Assembly: GCA_936450465.1 (NCBI GenBank)
Contig: OW388298.1
Span: forward strand, 6,184,035 to 6,248,034
Source: Gibbula magus
Taxonomy: Eukaryota > Mollusca > Gastropoda > Trochida > Trochidae
Length of the DNA: 64,000 bases
Direction of reading: 5' to 3'
The notes under the pieces are model-generated. The model saw nothing but the letters and a program-made list of their open reading frames with translations. It searched no databases and was not told where the DNA came from. This document shows, piece after piece, positions 53,216 through 64,000 of this stretch (its first letter is position 1; each line of letters opens with the position of its first letter). The position numbers were made by a program, and so were the translations under genes.

Positions 53216-54055
53216 TTTTAATATATTGTTTAAAAAAACAACACGAGAGGGAACTTTAGTGCACACAATACACGCATCACTGTCCTCACTGAGAATCTAT
53301 AATTGTTATGATATATATGATTTTAAGAAACAACCAGAACATACTAGTTGTACAATTATCTTTTGTTCAACATTCACGTCGGCAAAAGGATTAATCTTCA
53401 GTGCAAAGTGCCGACATCAAAGGAGACGTAAACGTTGCTATGCATTCCCTTACAATGGTTGCCGTGACGTCACAAAGATATTACGTCAACAATGGGTCAA
53501 CATCAAAGTTGATTGATGTGTCCATTATTCAATATCGATTTCTATGGACAAATGACCGTCTTTGGACCAATCAGAATTGGTAAAAACTTCGATCATATAA
53601 TAAATCTTTTTATCACATAGAATTGATTAATATTAGAAACATATTGTTTTAATTCAACCAAATTGTAATACAGTTTTTCATAATCTTTGTTGCGTTAAGG
53701 TTGCTAATGTAAGCAAAGAAAACAATAAATTTCAAGAAATAACTTCAGAATGACATTTTATTCTTCGTATATTGAGATGACGGCTTGTTTTTAAACACAC
53801 CCGTTTACCATCTCAAACAATTAAGACCTAGATTATACTATTTTTGTTGTTGTAAATAACTACAATATGATTTATATAGAACGTATCTGTCTCATAAAGT
53901 ATTTTATTTAGAATTATTTAAAGAAACTTAAAACCTTCATTCAGTGACCGATAGAAATGTACAAAATTGATGTTTTGGGATGGTCAATATCCTGCACTAG
54001 GAATAAGCATTGTGTTTTGCGAGCCATGTCAAGCTAATTACATAGTGTTTATAAC
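53216..54055. other. Intergenic, unit 4 to unit 5
   Basis: Conserved flank with CGTGACGTCACAA near 53463 and the segment TTTCTATGGACA near 53540. Short open frames are not conserved between units. No gene was seen. Confidence 0.5.
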
Positions 54056-54156
54056 TATAATATAATATAATATAATATAATATAATATAATATAATATAA
54101 CATAATATAATATAATATAATATAATATAATATAATATAATATAATATAATATAAT
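54056..54156. repeat. AATAT microsatellite at unit 4/5 junction
   Basis: About 20 TAATA units with one ACATA interruption, directly left of the start of unit 5. Confidence 0.95.
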
Positions 54157-55465
54157 AACAGTTTATTGTACTCATTACATTGAATTCGGAAATTGCCGAT
54201 GTGTGCCAGTGGCATCCGGCACTTCTACTAATGCAGTATATGAACCACCTGAAATCACACGATCAAGATAACTTCATCACACAATATGTTGCTCATTCAT
54301 TTTGCGTTAAACAGCTTGACAACAGCTTGACAACATCAATTTTGACAAATGAACTTTCTCCAATTGTGTGTATTGTTGTATGCAAATACCAACGCGCAAC
54401 TGTCATGGCAAATTGACAAAAAATAATGCCTGTAAAAATGCTTTCAATTAACATAATTTTTACTTTATCAAGACCAAATTTTTAATTTTTATAATACGTT
54501 TCAAAATACATTTCTTCTCAATGACAAATATTTTACTTTGAGAGGGCGAAATTACCCTTGACTTGGTCAACTTGACTTTCTAGCTTGATCCGCATTCTAA
54601 AGTCACATAGTTTTCCGCTAGTGTTTATCACACATGTGCAACGTATCGTGTAATGACACATTTTGATAATAGTAGCTATACCTTCCGTCTCGCCATTACA
54701 CAGCCAAAACGTCTTTTATACCTCAAAGTATGAACAAATGATGAATGTCCAGATAACTTCTTATATAAAACGTATTTAATTGTATAGTATATCTTGTTTC
54801 AATGCTTTTAAAACATATATTTTTTATTACAGCTGTGGGATCCAAAAACGAATTCCTTTCAAGGTAATAAAGTAATGTCTATTGTCTATTACTCTAAATT
54901 AAGATACTGTGAAAAAATACTTGATGCGTTTCGGAAAATATGATCGTTCACCTGTCTATCAAAATGCAGTGAATCATATACTCCCAAACGTCATGTTTGT
55001 TCAAAACAATGACGCTAGAGTGCAGAAAATGTTGTCACAAAAAACTGTGGGAACAAAAGCCACTTCAACGTTGTCCAATGCAGGAGACAGACAATGCACG
55101 TCATTAACTATGTAAAACAATTTATTATGAGGCATCATTTCTTTTACAACAGCATTTCAACTAAACAATTCACTGTCAAAAGGGAATGTCAAATTTAATT
55201 TTTGATCGTCTTGGAATATGAAAAGCATATCACTTCTGTAACGATTCCACATAGCAGAAGTCTTTCTGAATACTGTTTCTAATGCGCAAACGGTTAAGTA
55301 TAAGTCTATTTGAATACCAGCCAATTGAATTGTTAAAGTGCTTTTATTGAACTTTTCATAACAGAATCCTCCTCTTCCCATTAATTTGTTTATTCAAATT
55401 TGAAGTTCAAAGACTACAGGGAATTTTATTTCTTTTCTCTTCATCGAATTATTTTCGGCCAGAAC

Positions 55466-58400
55466 TTATTCTGTCTTCAGCTCCTTTACTCTAAAGATCC
55501 ACCAAGTCCTCGTCACTCCCTTCTGAAATAAATTCCATATACATGAAATCGATAATGGTTGTTATTTAATCAACTAAGACCTGTAAATGATATATCACCT
55601 CAGACAGATAAATATTTACAAAATAACTAACGCATGATAGGTAATGGTAGATTATCTTTACAGAGTTATATCAGTTGCGTAATTCTCGAGTCTTGGCGAT
55701 GATCTGTCATTCCTCGTCACGAGTTGGTTGTTGTTTATATTACCCATAAAATAACAAAATCAAGCAAAAACGCAAATATTAAAGGCCAAACGTTTCCCTT
55801 AAAGGACCCGAAAAGGAGGTGAATCTCCATATCCAGACGCCAGTGACGTGGATTCACTACTAACGTATATCTATCCTTGTTTACTACGCACTTTTAAGAT
55901 GTCCGCTGCAGAAATGTCTTTCACAATAAAAGATAGATGTGGTTTTAGTTGAAAGTGTGTAGTTCTGCCCATTAATATCAACCCATGATTATACAATATA
56001 ATATGCATATCAAGAGGTCTGCAAAGTCGACTCAAACCGAAAATCCTAATGATGTTACAATTGAAAATGTGACATCATAACTGATCACATCTATGACGTC
56101 ATAACTCTCGAATGAAAGTCGTCCCTTTGAAGCTTACAGCAGTTTTTATTGTAAACTAGTAATGGCTAGTTTCTTTAATTTTCGCAAATTAAACTGCTTT
56201 CTCTGACATTGTTACGTCGACACAATTTAAGAAATATCCAATTTTAAAGTTTTGAAATCGGTGAATAAATTTCTTATAAACAGCTTTTTACCATCGACAA
56301 ATTAGTTCTGACAAACGATTCACTGAAATCAGCGAGTTCCCTTTAATGCATTTGGAAAGTTTCACTTTTTTATAAAGCCTTAATTATATCAATCTATGTA
56401 ATTCGAGATTACCAAATATAACAAAAATCACATATGTATAAATGTTGAGCAATGGAATTTCTGCACGTGATCGATTGACAAATCACTACCTGGTTAACAC
56501 GTCTGTATATTTTTCAAAATTAAATAGTCAATATGGTAGAATGGAGATAAACAAAATCTGTTTGAAAATCAGCAGCATATAATGGAATAATTAAAACTCT
56601 AAATTATCAATCTAAAGTCTCATGCTATGCGTTCCACAGGAAATCAAATTTATAACTATAATAATTCCTCAGATTTTAAAACACAGTATGCTTATCTCTT
56701 TTTCATTTAAATTACCTTGGGTAGCGATCGTCCTTGGAAACCAGTACTTCTCCATCCCTGCATAACAGCTCTTCTATCTCCACCAACACCACCATCACCT
56801 CCACCACCACCTTCACCACCATCCTCATCACCACCATCTCCACTACCTCCACGACCACCACCATCCCAGTATCCACAAGTACTCTCCCCTTCCACATAGT
56901 CGACTCCAACCTTCTCATAGTCCTCCTGAAATATATATAATAAACATGACATCAAAAGATGTTTGCATTTTTCAGTTATTCTAACATAGCTTATGTACAA
57001 ACTGTCTGCCTTGACAACAGAGGTTTCTTAACACGTCAAGGGTATCAACAAATGTCTTTAATTGTGCGTTATCCCTACATTACTCTGTTTGGTCTTGATC
57101 GGCGGTGTCATGATGAATGATTTGTTATGCTTAGCGTTATTAAATAACCCGGACATTATAGTCAATACAAATGATATCAATCAATCAACTCAGAGACGGT
57201 AAGTTTTGAAATTGTCAATCTCCTATATTATAAAGTGAAAGTTTCAACAAGCTGGATACACATGTCTATCGTGATTCCTAGTAATTCCCTTACCTTGGTC
57301 GTTAAGGCTTTTATTTGATATCAGAAGAATCTTGGGTGTCACCTTATCTAGATCATAAACACTTTTTACAAGAAGTTACAAAGATATATGCAGATCAAAC
57401 TGTTATTTCTTTAAATGTTAATTTTGTTATTTTTCCAAGATAAATATCAACTATTATTCATACAAATTACCTTGGATGGAGATCGTCCTTGGAAATCAGT
57501 ACTTCTCTGTTCCTGCATAAAAGCTCTTCTATCTTCATCACAATCTCCATCGACAACCCAACCCACACCCCCGGTGCCTCCCTCTCCTTCCACAGTCTCT
57601 ACTCGCACCTCCTCGTGGTTCTCCGAAAATATAGTCCATACATATGGTATCAATCAATCAACTCAGAGAGGTAAGTTTTGAAATGTTGTCAATCTCCTAT
57701 ATTATAAAGTGAAACTTTCAACAGGCTGGATACACATGTCTACTGTGATTCCTAGTATTTCAAAATGTAATTAATCTGGGAATTTTCCCTTTCTTTATAT
57801 AATAATTTTGTTATTTTCCGAGATACGAATAATTATCAATTATGATTCATACTTATTACCTTGGATAGAGATCGTCCTCGATAATCAGTACTCCTCCCTA
57901 CCTGCATAGCAGCTGTTATATCCCAACCATCCCTGGCACCCCCATTGCTATTGTCTCCCTCCGGATCCTCCCCTTCCACAAAGTCGACTCCAAACTCCAC
58001 ATACTCCTCCTGAAATATATACAATACATATGGTATCAATCAATCAACTCAGAGACGGTAAGTTTTGAAATGTTGTCAATCTCCTATATTACAAAGTGAA
58101 ACTTTCAACAGGCTGGATACACATGTCTACTGTGATTCCTAGTAATTCAAAATTTAATTAATCTGGGAATTTTCCCTTTCTTTATATAATAATTTTGTTA
58201 TTTTCCAAGATAGGAGTACTTATCAATTATGATTCATACTTATTACCTTGGATAGAGATCGTCCTCGATAATCAATACTCCTCCGTACCTGCATAGCAGC
58301 TGTTATATCCCAACTATCCCTGGCACCCCCAATGCTATTGTCTCCCTCCGGATCCTCCCCTTCCACAGAGTAGACTCCAACCTCCTCATACTCCTCCTGA

Positions 58401-61400
58401 AATATATACAATACAGATTGTAACAAAAGATGTTTGCATTGTTCAGTTAACTCAGATTCAGAAAGAATATATGCCACCTTGATTCGATAATATAATATTT
58501 TTTCACACTGTAAAACTGTATTTAGAATTATGATTGAGTACTGTTGATTGTGCAGCTTTCATTCTATCTTTCTCATCACCAGTACTTTTTAATATATGTT
58601 CGAAGCAAATGCACTCAGCTACATTAATGATCTACCAGCCTCACCAACCTGGATACACACGTCTTCCATGATTCCTAGTTATTCCTTTGTGGATAAAAGC
58701 TTTATATGAATTTTAAAATTTGATATTTCCAGAGAAACATTACTGCCCAAGGTACTCTTTGGGGAAGTCCTTTTGTCCAGACAGCATCTTCAGACTATCC
58801 CTACTAGCTGTCCCTACTAACCTAACATGACACTCAATGTTCACCACTTTCAACAGGTTTCCTTTTTGTGGATGAGGACACTGAGTAAATTTAAGTTTTT
58901 TCAGTTCAAACTGTCCCTACTAGCTGTCCCTACTAGCTGTCCCTACTAGATGTCCCTACTAGATGTCCCTACTAGATGTCCCTACTAGCTGTCCCTACTG
59001 GCTGTCCCTACTAACCCAAAATGACACTCAATGTTCACCACTTTCCACAGGTTTCCTTTTTGTGGATGAGGACACTGAGTAAATTTATGGGTTTTTTTCA
59101 GTTCAAACTCAAAGAATAAATCAACAATAATTAGAGCCGTGGACAGCAGCGAAACACCTCTGAACTTGTATATACCACTTTTACCCAACATTACACATGT
59201 GGTAATCAATTCTCATAGATGTGCATTTGTTAATCTGAAGGTTTTGTTACCATAGGGGGGGAAAGATGATATGTGAATTGTACTTCTACACTCGTTAGGA
59301 AATGTCTTGGATGCATTGCAGCAAGGTGGAATTTAGATGTTATTCCATCATTTGGATTCATACAACTCACACTTCCATTGAATCGTCCATGTATATCAGC
59401 ATCCCTCCTTTCTGGAGTCGTGTCATGAAAGAGAAAGTTGAATAGTTTCATAATGAGTTTAATAATGCAGTTGAGAATAATAAGATTATCTCAAAATATA
59501 TCTTCACACAATCCTGTGAGTCTTCACCGGACGACCGAATGTTGTAATCGCCTGTTTGTAGACGTTTATTGAGTCCATATAGTAACAATTTTCAAGAAAT
59601 TTAATGGTCATGTGTATACATGCATTAATTATTTTTATCATCTTTTGAGGAATGAATGTATGTAATTTTGTATGTTATATAAATATCACCCCATGTCTCA
59701 TAATATATACCAACGCTAATGACAATAGTTTTTTTTTTTTAAATATTTTTATTCAATTCAATTCAGTAGGCATAGGCATATACATTTGAAAACAGTAAAA
59801 CATTGTACAGTATCAATATAATATAACATTTACATGAAGCGCCCATAAAATACACAGGCCAGCTGAACAAGTACAGCAGATATAATTACAACATACTGGT
59901 CAGATATTTCCATTTGGCATGAAATGATGGCAAATTGTTATTTTTTTTTGCCATAATGTTTTCAACTTTAATAACATCCTTAACAATTTTTATAAAACTG
60001 TCAATCAATAATTCATTTTGTTTTATACTGGTGATGTGAATGTATTTTTTGGCTAATAGAATGATGTGTGATGCCAGAAGGTTGAAAGGGCTGTTACAAA
60101 AAAAAATATCAAGGTTAGAGATAATTATGTTTGGAATATGAGGATTCAGAAAGTGTTCAACATTTCTCCAAAATTCATGTACATGTTTACATTTAATAAA
60201 AACATGCTCAAGGTTTTCTGGTTCACTTCTACAAAAGGAGCATATATTTGTGTCTATAATTTTCATTTGCAACAGCTCTTTTCTGGTATAAATTGCTCTA
60301 TTAATGAATCTGTATTGAAAGTCTAAAAGTTTAACATCCTTAGTACAATTTCTATATTTCTTAAAGACAACTGTCCATGAAATGTCAAAATTTAGTTGTC
60401 TTTCCCATTTCTGACAAACTTTAAGTGGAGTGTTATCAGATATAAGGTTATCATAGAAATTTCTACATCCTTTCCTTTGAGAGAGTAAATATTGGAGAGT
60501 TTGGTTCAATACAAGGTTTTGTGTGCAAGTATCATAAGCTAAAAGGGTGTTTTTCCATATCTTAGGGATGTTCAAGATTATCTTGTTATATTCAAGGACT
60601 GTACCCCTTATGTGATAAAGATTTTTCAGTTCATTAAAAGACAAAAATGAATTATCACCCCAAATATCTCTTATTGTATGAATGCCTCTATTGAACCAAT
60701 TCTCAATTAAAAGGTTACCATTTCGAAAATGATGATTTAACCATAGTGGTTCAGCTAATATTTCTTCAACAGAAGATGTATTTATTACATGTTGTTTCTT
60801 GTAATATTTACTCCAAAGGGCCACAACATCATTCCAAAAAGGGTTATCAACTGTTACGTGATTATTTATTTGTGCCCCGAGAAGAAATATCTTTTTAAAA
60901 GGAAATAGACTTGGATTATTAGTTGTATTTTTATTTACATATCTTCTTAGGCATGATAATTTAAGTGCATTAATAAATGCTTTGATATCTGTCATTCTAA
61001 GTCCACCTTCTTCATATTTTCTACAAATGGTTGCCCTTTTAATTTTGTCTCTCTTGCCATCCCACATAAAATTAAATAGGATATTATTCAATTGGTTTAT
61101 GAAATCTGTTGGGGGTGTAGGCAATACAGAAAAAATATGGACTAGAGTTGATATCACAAGTGTTTTTAAAACTATAATTTTCCCTTGTAAGGTTAGTTTT
61201 CTCTTTTTCCATCCTGCAAGAAGTCTGTTAATAGTTTCTAGTCTTTTTCTGGTATTGATTACCCATAAATTTTCCAATTTAGGGTTGAGATATATTCCAA
61301 GGATGTTAAATTCACCTTCATGCCAATCTAAACTACTTTCTGGGCATAGTTTTACTTTGCTTCCAATCATTGATCCAATCCAGATAGCTTTTGTTTTTTC

Positions 61401-63756
61401 AATGTTTATTTTAAGGCCAGACATTTTATAGAACTTATGTAAAGTTTCTAGAGCTGCTTTAAGGCTATTTTCAGATCCATCAAGATAAAGTTGAGAATCA
61501 TCAGCATATTGTCCACATCTATATTCTACATCATTGAGTGTGATACCTTTAATATCTTTGTTAGTCCTTATCATAGTTCCTAAGATTTCTGCCACAAAAA
61601 TAAATACATATGGAGAGACTGGGTCGCCTTGTCTACAGCCGCGTTCATTTGGAAAGAAAGAGGAAAGATGACCATTTTGAATAACACATGAAGTTGCATT
61701 TTGCATCAATATATTTATCCATTTTATAATGTTGGATCCAAAACCCAATTTTTTTAGAACTTTTATCATAAAATCTTTTGATACTGTATCAAAGGCTTTC
61801 TCAAAATCAATAAGAATCAAAAGGCCTGATTGGTTATTCTTTTTTAGTTCATACATGATATCATACATCAATCTGACATTATCACTAATGCACCTACCAG
61901 GTATAAACCCTGTTTGATCAGGATGTATCAGAGTATCTAGTGTCATTTTCAGTCTGTTAGCAATACAGGAGCTTGTTATTTTGTACAAAGTATTCAAAAG
62001 TGAAATTGGGCGCCAATTTTTCAGATATCTTCTGTCTTTGTTTTGTTTTGGAATACAAGTTATTACACCTCTATTAATTGTAAAGGATAACTGGTCTTTT
62101 TCAAAAACTTCTTGTATATATCTGTATATCCAAAATTTAAGATCTTTCCAAAACCATTTAAAGAATTCAACTGGAAAGCCGTCCAAACCTGGGCTTTTAT
62201 TATTTTTCATTGATTTTACAGTTTCAGATAGTTCTTTCATATTTATCGGTTCATCAAGCTTATCTGCAATGGAACTATCAAGTGAAGGAGTGTTTATGGT
62301 GTCTAAAATGTCTTGTGTATCACATTCAATGTTATCAACAGCATATAGTTTATGATAAAAGTGTTCTTGTTCTTCAAGAATAGCTTTTCCATCAGTCAGA
62401 AGTTCCTGCCTTTCATTAATTAAAGAATTAATAAGTTTACTAGTGTAATTTCTGTTTTCTAAATTACAGAAAAAAGATGTAGGTTTTTCGCCTTCTTCAT
62501 ACCACTGTATTCGACTTCTTATTTGTCTACCTTTTTCTTCTTCTTCTCTTATTTTTTCAAGTTCTGACAAATTTTTAGACAATTTGGCAAACATCTCTTC
62601 ATTAACACTTTGAAAATTTTCTCTAATTTCATTTTCTAAAATTTGTATCTCTTTTTCTAGATGAATAGTTTTTTCAGTTTTATTTTTTTTTAAATATGAT
62701 GAGAATGAAATTGATTTTCCCCTTACTTTCATCAGAAAGGTTTCCAAAAAAAGCTCAACCGAAATACTTAATTTTAGTTGGAGATCATCACTGTTTCTTG
62801 TATCAGTGTTATCCAAAGCATATTCTTCTTTGGTTTCCTCTAATATTTCTTTCACAAGTTTATTATAATCTTCATTGTAAAGAAGAGAAGTGTTAAACTT
62901 CCAGAACCCCTTGCCCCTTTTAATGACAATAGTTAATGGTTATACATGGTTGTTGACGCCATGGTTATAATGATAACAATAAATGGATTAGGAAATTATT
63001 GATTATTTACCACATTCAGGGTTAATTACAATTGTTATAACTGAAAGAAGACTGATATGTTACCTGGTCCGGAGTGTTGTCCATCATGGTCATGTTGTAT
63101 ACTTCCTGCCTGTGAATTAGAGAGTTAAACATAATTTAGATCATGAGTAACCATAATGCTCTTATCTTTATTTGCACTTAAAAACATAGACCCGGGTAAA
63201 CATGTAGATGTTTTTGAAGGATATTATATCAGGTTAATTATTCGAGTGGGCCCTGAATTCCCATTAGAAGAACATCTGTGTAAGATCAAGAATCCAATTT
63301 CCTGACATATGATGCTCAACATGCAAGATTACATCCCGAAAAATCCAAAGAGGATAATAATAAGGTTAGCAAAACCTTATTAGCTCCAAAAGCTAGCTCT
63401 TTGTCTTCCCTAGGATAATCAATCTGTGAAAGATATATACAGAGAATACAGAATACCTTAATGTAAACCAGTGTCAGGGAGCTACAAATAATTAGCTGAA
63501 TATAAACCAGCATCAGGGAGCCCAAAAGTACTGACCTGAATGTACACCAGCGTCAGAGATCCCCAAAATACTTACCTGAATGTAAAACCAGCGTCAGGGA
63601 ACCCACAAGTACTTACCTGAATGTAAACCAGCGTCAGGGAACCCACAAGTACTTACCTGAATGTAAACCAGCATCAGGGAGCCCACAAGTACTTACCTGA
63701 ATGTAAATCAGTGTAAGAGATCCCACAAGTAAAACGGTTAGGACTTGAAACATCAT
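55466..63756 (-). CDS. Secreted repeat protein gene, copy 5
   Basis: Exons in transcript order: 63697-63756 (signal peptide MMFQVLTVLLVGSLTLIYIQ), 63064-63109, 59371-59411, S 58247-58396, S 57860-58009, V 57471-57623, G 56716-56925 (70 codons), last exon 55466-55522 (KGVTRTWWIFRVKELKTE, stop). This gives about 288 residues with V, or 237 if V is skipped, since V is symmetrical. The V acceptor is TCG. Exon 2 differs from all other copies in its second half: HDHDGQHSGP instead of HDLGELSSGP. A 3.2-kb sense-oriented LINE sits in the intron between exons 2 and 3, with its own poly(A) signal. No frameshift was found. Exon 1 is 244 nt from the right edge of the window. Confidence 0.68.
56093..56102. 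promoter_or_regulatory. CRE/bZIP palindrome, unit 5
   Basis: ATGACGTCAT at the equivalent place in unit 5. Confidence 0.3.
58912..59013. repeat. 13-bp tandem repeat and flanking duplication, unit 5
   Basis: About eight copies of TGTCCCTACTAGC, with TAGA and TGGC variants, at the place where other units have the 81-bp repeat. The flanking segment (ACACTCAATGTTCACCACTT and following) occurs on both sides, near 58830 and 59020, so the array arose inside a local duplication. Confidence 0.85.
59717..59730. repeat. Target-site duplication, left
   Basis: TAATGACAATAGTT, next to the poly(A) end of the LINE, identical to the right copy. Confidence 0.95.
59731..62920 (-). mobile_element. 5'-truncated L1/Tx1-like LINE
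   Basis: A 3190-bp insertion in the minus orientation, in the intron between exons 2 and 3 of gene copy 5. It is flanked by a 14-bp target-site duplication, TAATGACAATAGTT (59717-59730 and 62921-62934). The 3' end carries a poly(A) run (T's at 59731-59740) preceded by an AATAAA (59748-59753). The paralogous units keep the uninterrupted empty site GCTAATGACAATAGTTAATGG near 18774, 37512 and 51427. Coding sequence runs right up to the 5' junction, so the element was truncated on insertion, as is usual for target-primed reverse transcription. The endonuclease domain and any ORF1 are missing. Confidence 0.96.
59886..62918 (-). CDS. LINE ORF2 fragment: reverse transcriptase and C-terminal domain
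   Basis: An uninterrupted frame of over 1000 codons from the truncation point to the stop at 59886, with no frameshift. It starts mid-protein with GKGFWKFNTSLLYNEDY, the junction motif between endonuclease and RT regions in L1/Tx1-like proteins. Residue numbers here count from the GTG at 62855. A coiled, charged linker (about 60-110) is followed by KPTSFFCNLENRN. The RT motifs come next: WRPISLLN (about 282), GFIPGR (316), IDFEKAFD (349-356) with the first catalytic Asp, GCRQGDPVSP (405), and the YADD box (450-453) holding the other two Asp residues. A C-terminal knuckle, CSFC-H-C (Cys872, Cys875, His884, Cys889), is present. It would have reverse-transcribed LINE RNA. Without the endonuclease this copy should not move by itself. 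The intact frame points to a young insertion. Confidence 0.95.
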   Translation of the reverse strand, partial: RGKGFWKFNTSLLYNEDYNKLVKEILEETKEEYALDNTDTRNSDDLQLKLSISVELFLETFLMKVRGKSISFSSYLKKNKTEKTIHLEKEIQILENEIRENFQSVNEEMFAKLSKNLSELEKIREEEEKGRQIRSRIQWYEEGEKPTSFFCNLENRNYTSKLINSLINERQELLTDGKAILEEQEHFYHKLYAVDNIECDTQDILDTINTPSLDSSIADKLDEPINMKELSETVKSMKNNKSPGLDGFPVEFFKWFWKDLKFWIYRYIQEVFEKDQLSFTINRGVITCIPKQNKDRRYLKNWRPISLLNTLYKITSSCIANRLKMTLDTLIHPDQTGFIPGRCISDNVRLMYDIMYELKKNNQSGLLILIDFEKAFDTVSKDFMIKVLKKLGFGSNIIKWINILMQNATSCVIQNGHLSSFFPNERGCRQGDPVSPYVFIFVAEILGTMIRTNKDIKGITLNDVEYRCGQYADDSQLYLDGSENSLKAALETLHKFYKMSGLKINIEKTKAIWIGSMIGSKVKLCPESSLDWHEGEFNILGIYLNPKLENLWVINTRKRLETINRLLAGWKKRKLTLQGKIIVLKTLVISTLVHIFSVLPTPPTDFINQLNNILFNFMWDGKRDKIKRATICRKYEEGGLRMTDIKAFINALKLSCLRRYVNKNTTNNPSLFPFKKIFLLGAQINNHVTVDNPFWNDVVALWSKYYKKQHVINTSSVEEILAEPLWLNHHFRNGNLLIENWFNRGIHTIRDIWGDNSFLSFNELKNLYHIRGTVLEYNKIILNIPKIWKNTLLAYDTCTQNLVLNQTLQYLLSQRKGCRNFYDNLISDNTPLKVCQKWERQLNFDISWTVVFKKYRNCTKDVKLLDFQYRFINRAIYTRKELLQMKIIDTNICSFCRSEPENLEHVFIKCKHVHEFWRNVEHFLNPHIPNIIISNLDIFFCNSPFNLLASHIILLAKKYIHITSIKQNELLIDSFIKIVKDVIKVENIMAKKNNNLPSFHAKWKYLTSML
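62921..62934. repeat. Target-site duplication, right
   Basis: TAATGACAATAGTT, next to the truncated 5' end of the LINE, identical to the left copy. Confidence 0.95.
63455..63731 (-). repeat. 40-bp splice-donor minisatellite, copy 5
   Basis: About seven units of the 40-mer. It has the same unit order as copy 4, with one AAAACCAGCG insertion variant near 63585. Confidence 0.9.
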
Positions 63757-63794
63757 GGCTTCATCGACAGTGATCAAGTGTTTGATGGAGATAT

Positions 63795-63803
63795 CTTTTA
63801 TTA
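63795..63803 (-). promoter_or_regulatory. TATA-like element, gene copy 5
   Basis: Minus-strand TAATAAAAG, 39 nt upstream of the first ATG, conserved with the paralogues. Confidence 0.35.
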
Positions 63804-64000
63804 ACCTATTACAAGTCTAAATATTCATAATTCATATATGTTCGGATTACGTTTAAAAAAAGTAAATTCATTTGAATACATTGAGATAATAGCTTCAATC
63901 GACGTGGTTGGGTAATAAAATCGATTATGTTTGGATGCGACACGCCAAGTTGTTTTAGTCAACACGGTAACAAATGTTCATACCTATATTGTCACTCTTC

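Noticed and set aside
14492..63756. One giant gene running through all five units
   Set aside because: Phases would allow it, but every complete unit has its own signal-peptide exon with ATG ATG, a TATA-like element and a last exon with a stop, so separate genes fit better.

Overview
The window is AT-rich, intron-containing animal DNA. It has GT-AG introns, an L1/Tx1-type LINE with a poly(A) tail, a megabase-style satellite and a probable cilia gene. A marine invertebrate, possibly a mollusc or other lophotrochozoan, is my best guess, but nothing here fixes the species.

Layout. Positions 1-11259 are a 62-63 bp satellite with a higher-order repeat of about 4.34 kb. Positions 11260-13440 are largely featureless DNA. 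From about 13440 to the end lies a tandem segmental duplication of five units (starts near 13440, 21740, 30375, 44160 and 54165). Each unit holds one copy of the same minus-strand gene, so the window contains a five-member gene cluster. Three junctions carry an AATAT microsatellite.

The gene, rebuilt from splice sites and phase, has these parts. Exon 1 encodes a 20-residue signal peptide (MMFKVLTVLLVGSLTLIYIQ in copy 4). A 40-bp minisatellite follows. Then come a 46-nt exon, a 41-nt exon, a variable set of symmetrical phase 0-0 exons of three kinds (S, 50 codons; V, 51 codons; G, glycine-rich, 70-84 codons) and a short last exon. Phases agree in every copy, which argues that these are real coding exons. 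The product is a secreted, acidic and glycine-rich repeat protein of about 265-300 residues that I do not recognise. Nearly every exon ends in a motif like R-S-T-D-F-Q-G-R-S. Copies 3, 4 and 5 look intact. Copy 1 has a frameshift. Copy 2 is a pseudogene.

The most striking structure is the 40-bp minisatellite. Its unit is the last 27 nt of exon 1 plus the first 13 nt of intron 1, including the donor CAG|GTAAGT. Each gene therefore carries 7 to about 63 spare copies of its own first 5' splice site.

Other items: a hammerhead ribozyme motif at 41747-41803 in a GC-rich insertion; three exons of a CFAP47/hydin-like gene on the plus strand at 42814-43786; a 5'-truncated LINE with a 14-bp target-site duplication at 59717-62934, whose empty site survives in the paralogous units; and a foldback element with a perfect 29-bp inverted repeat.
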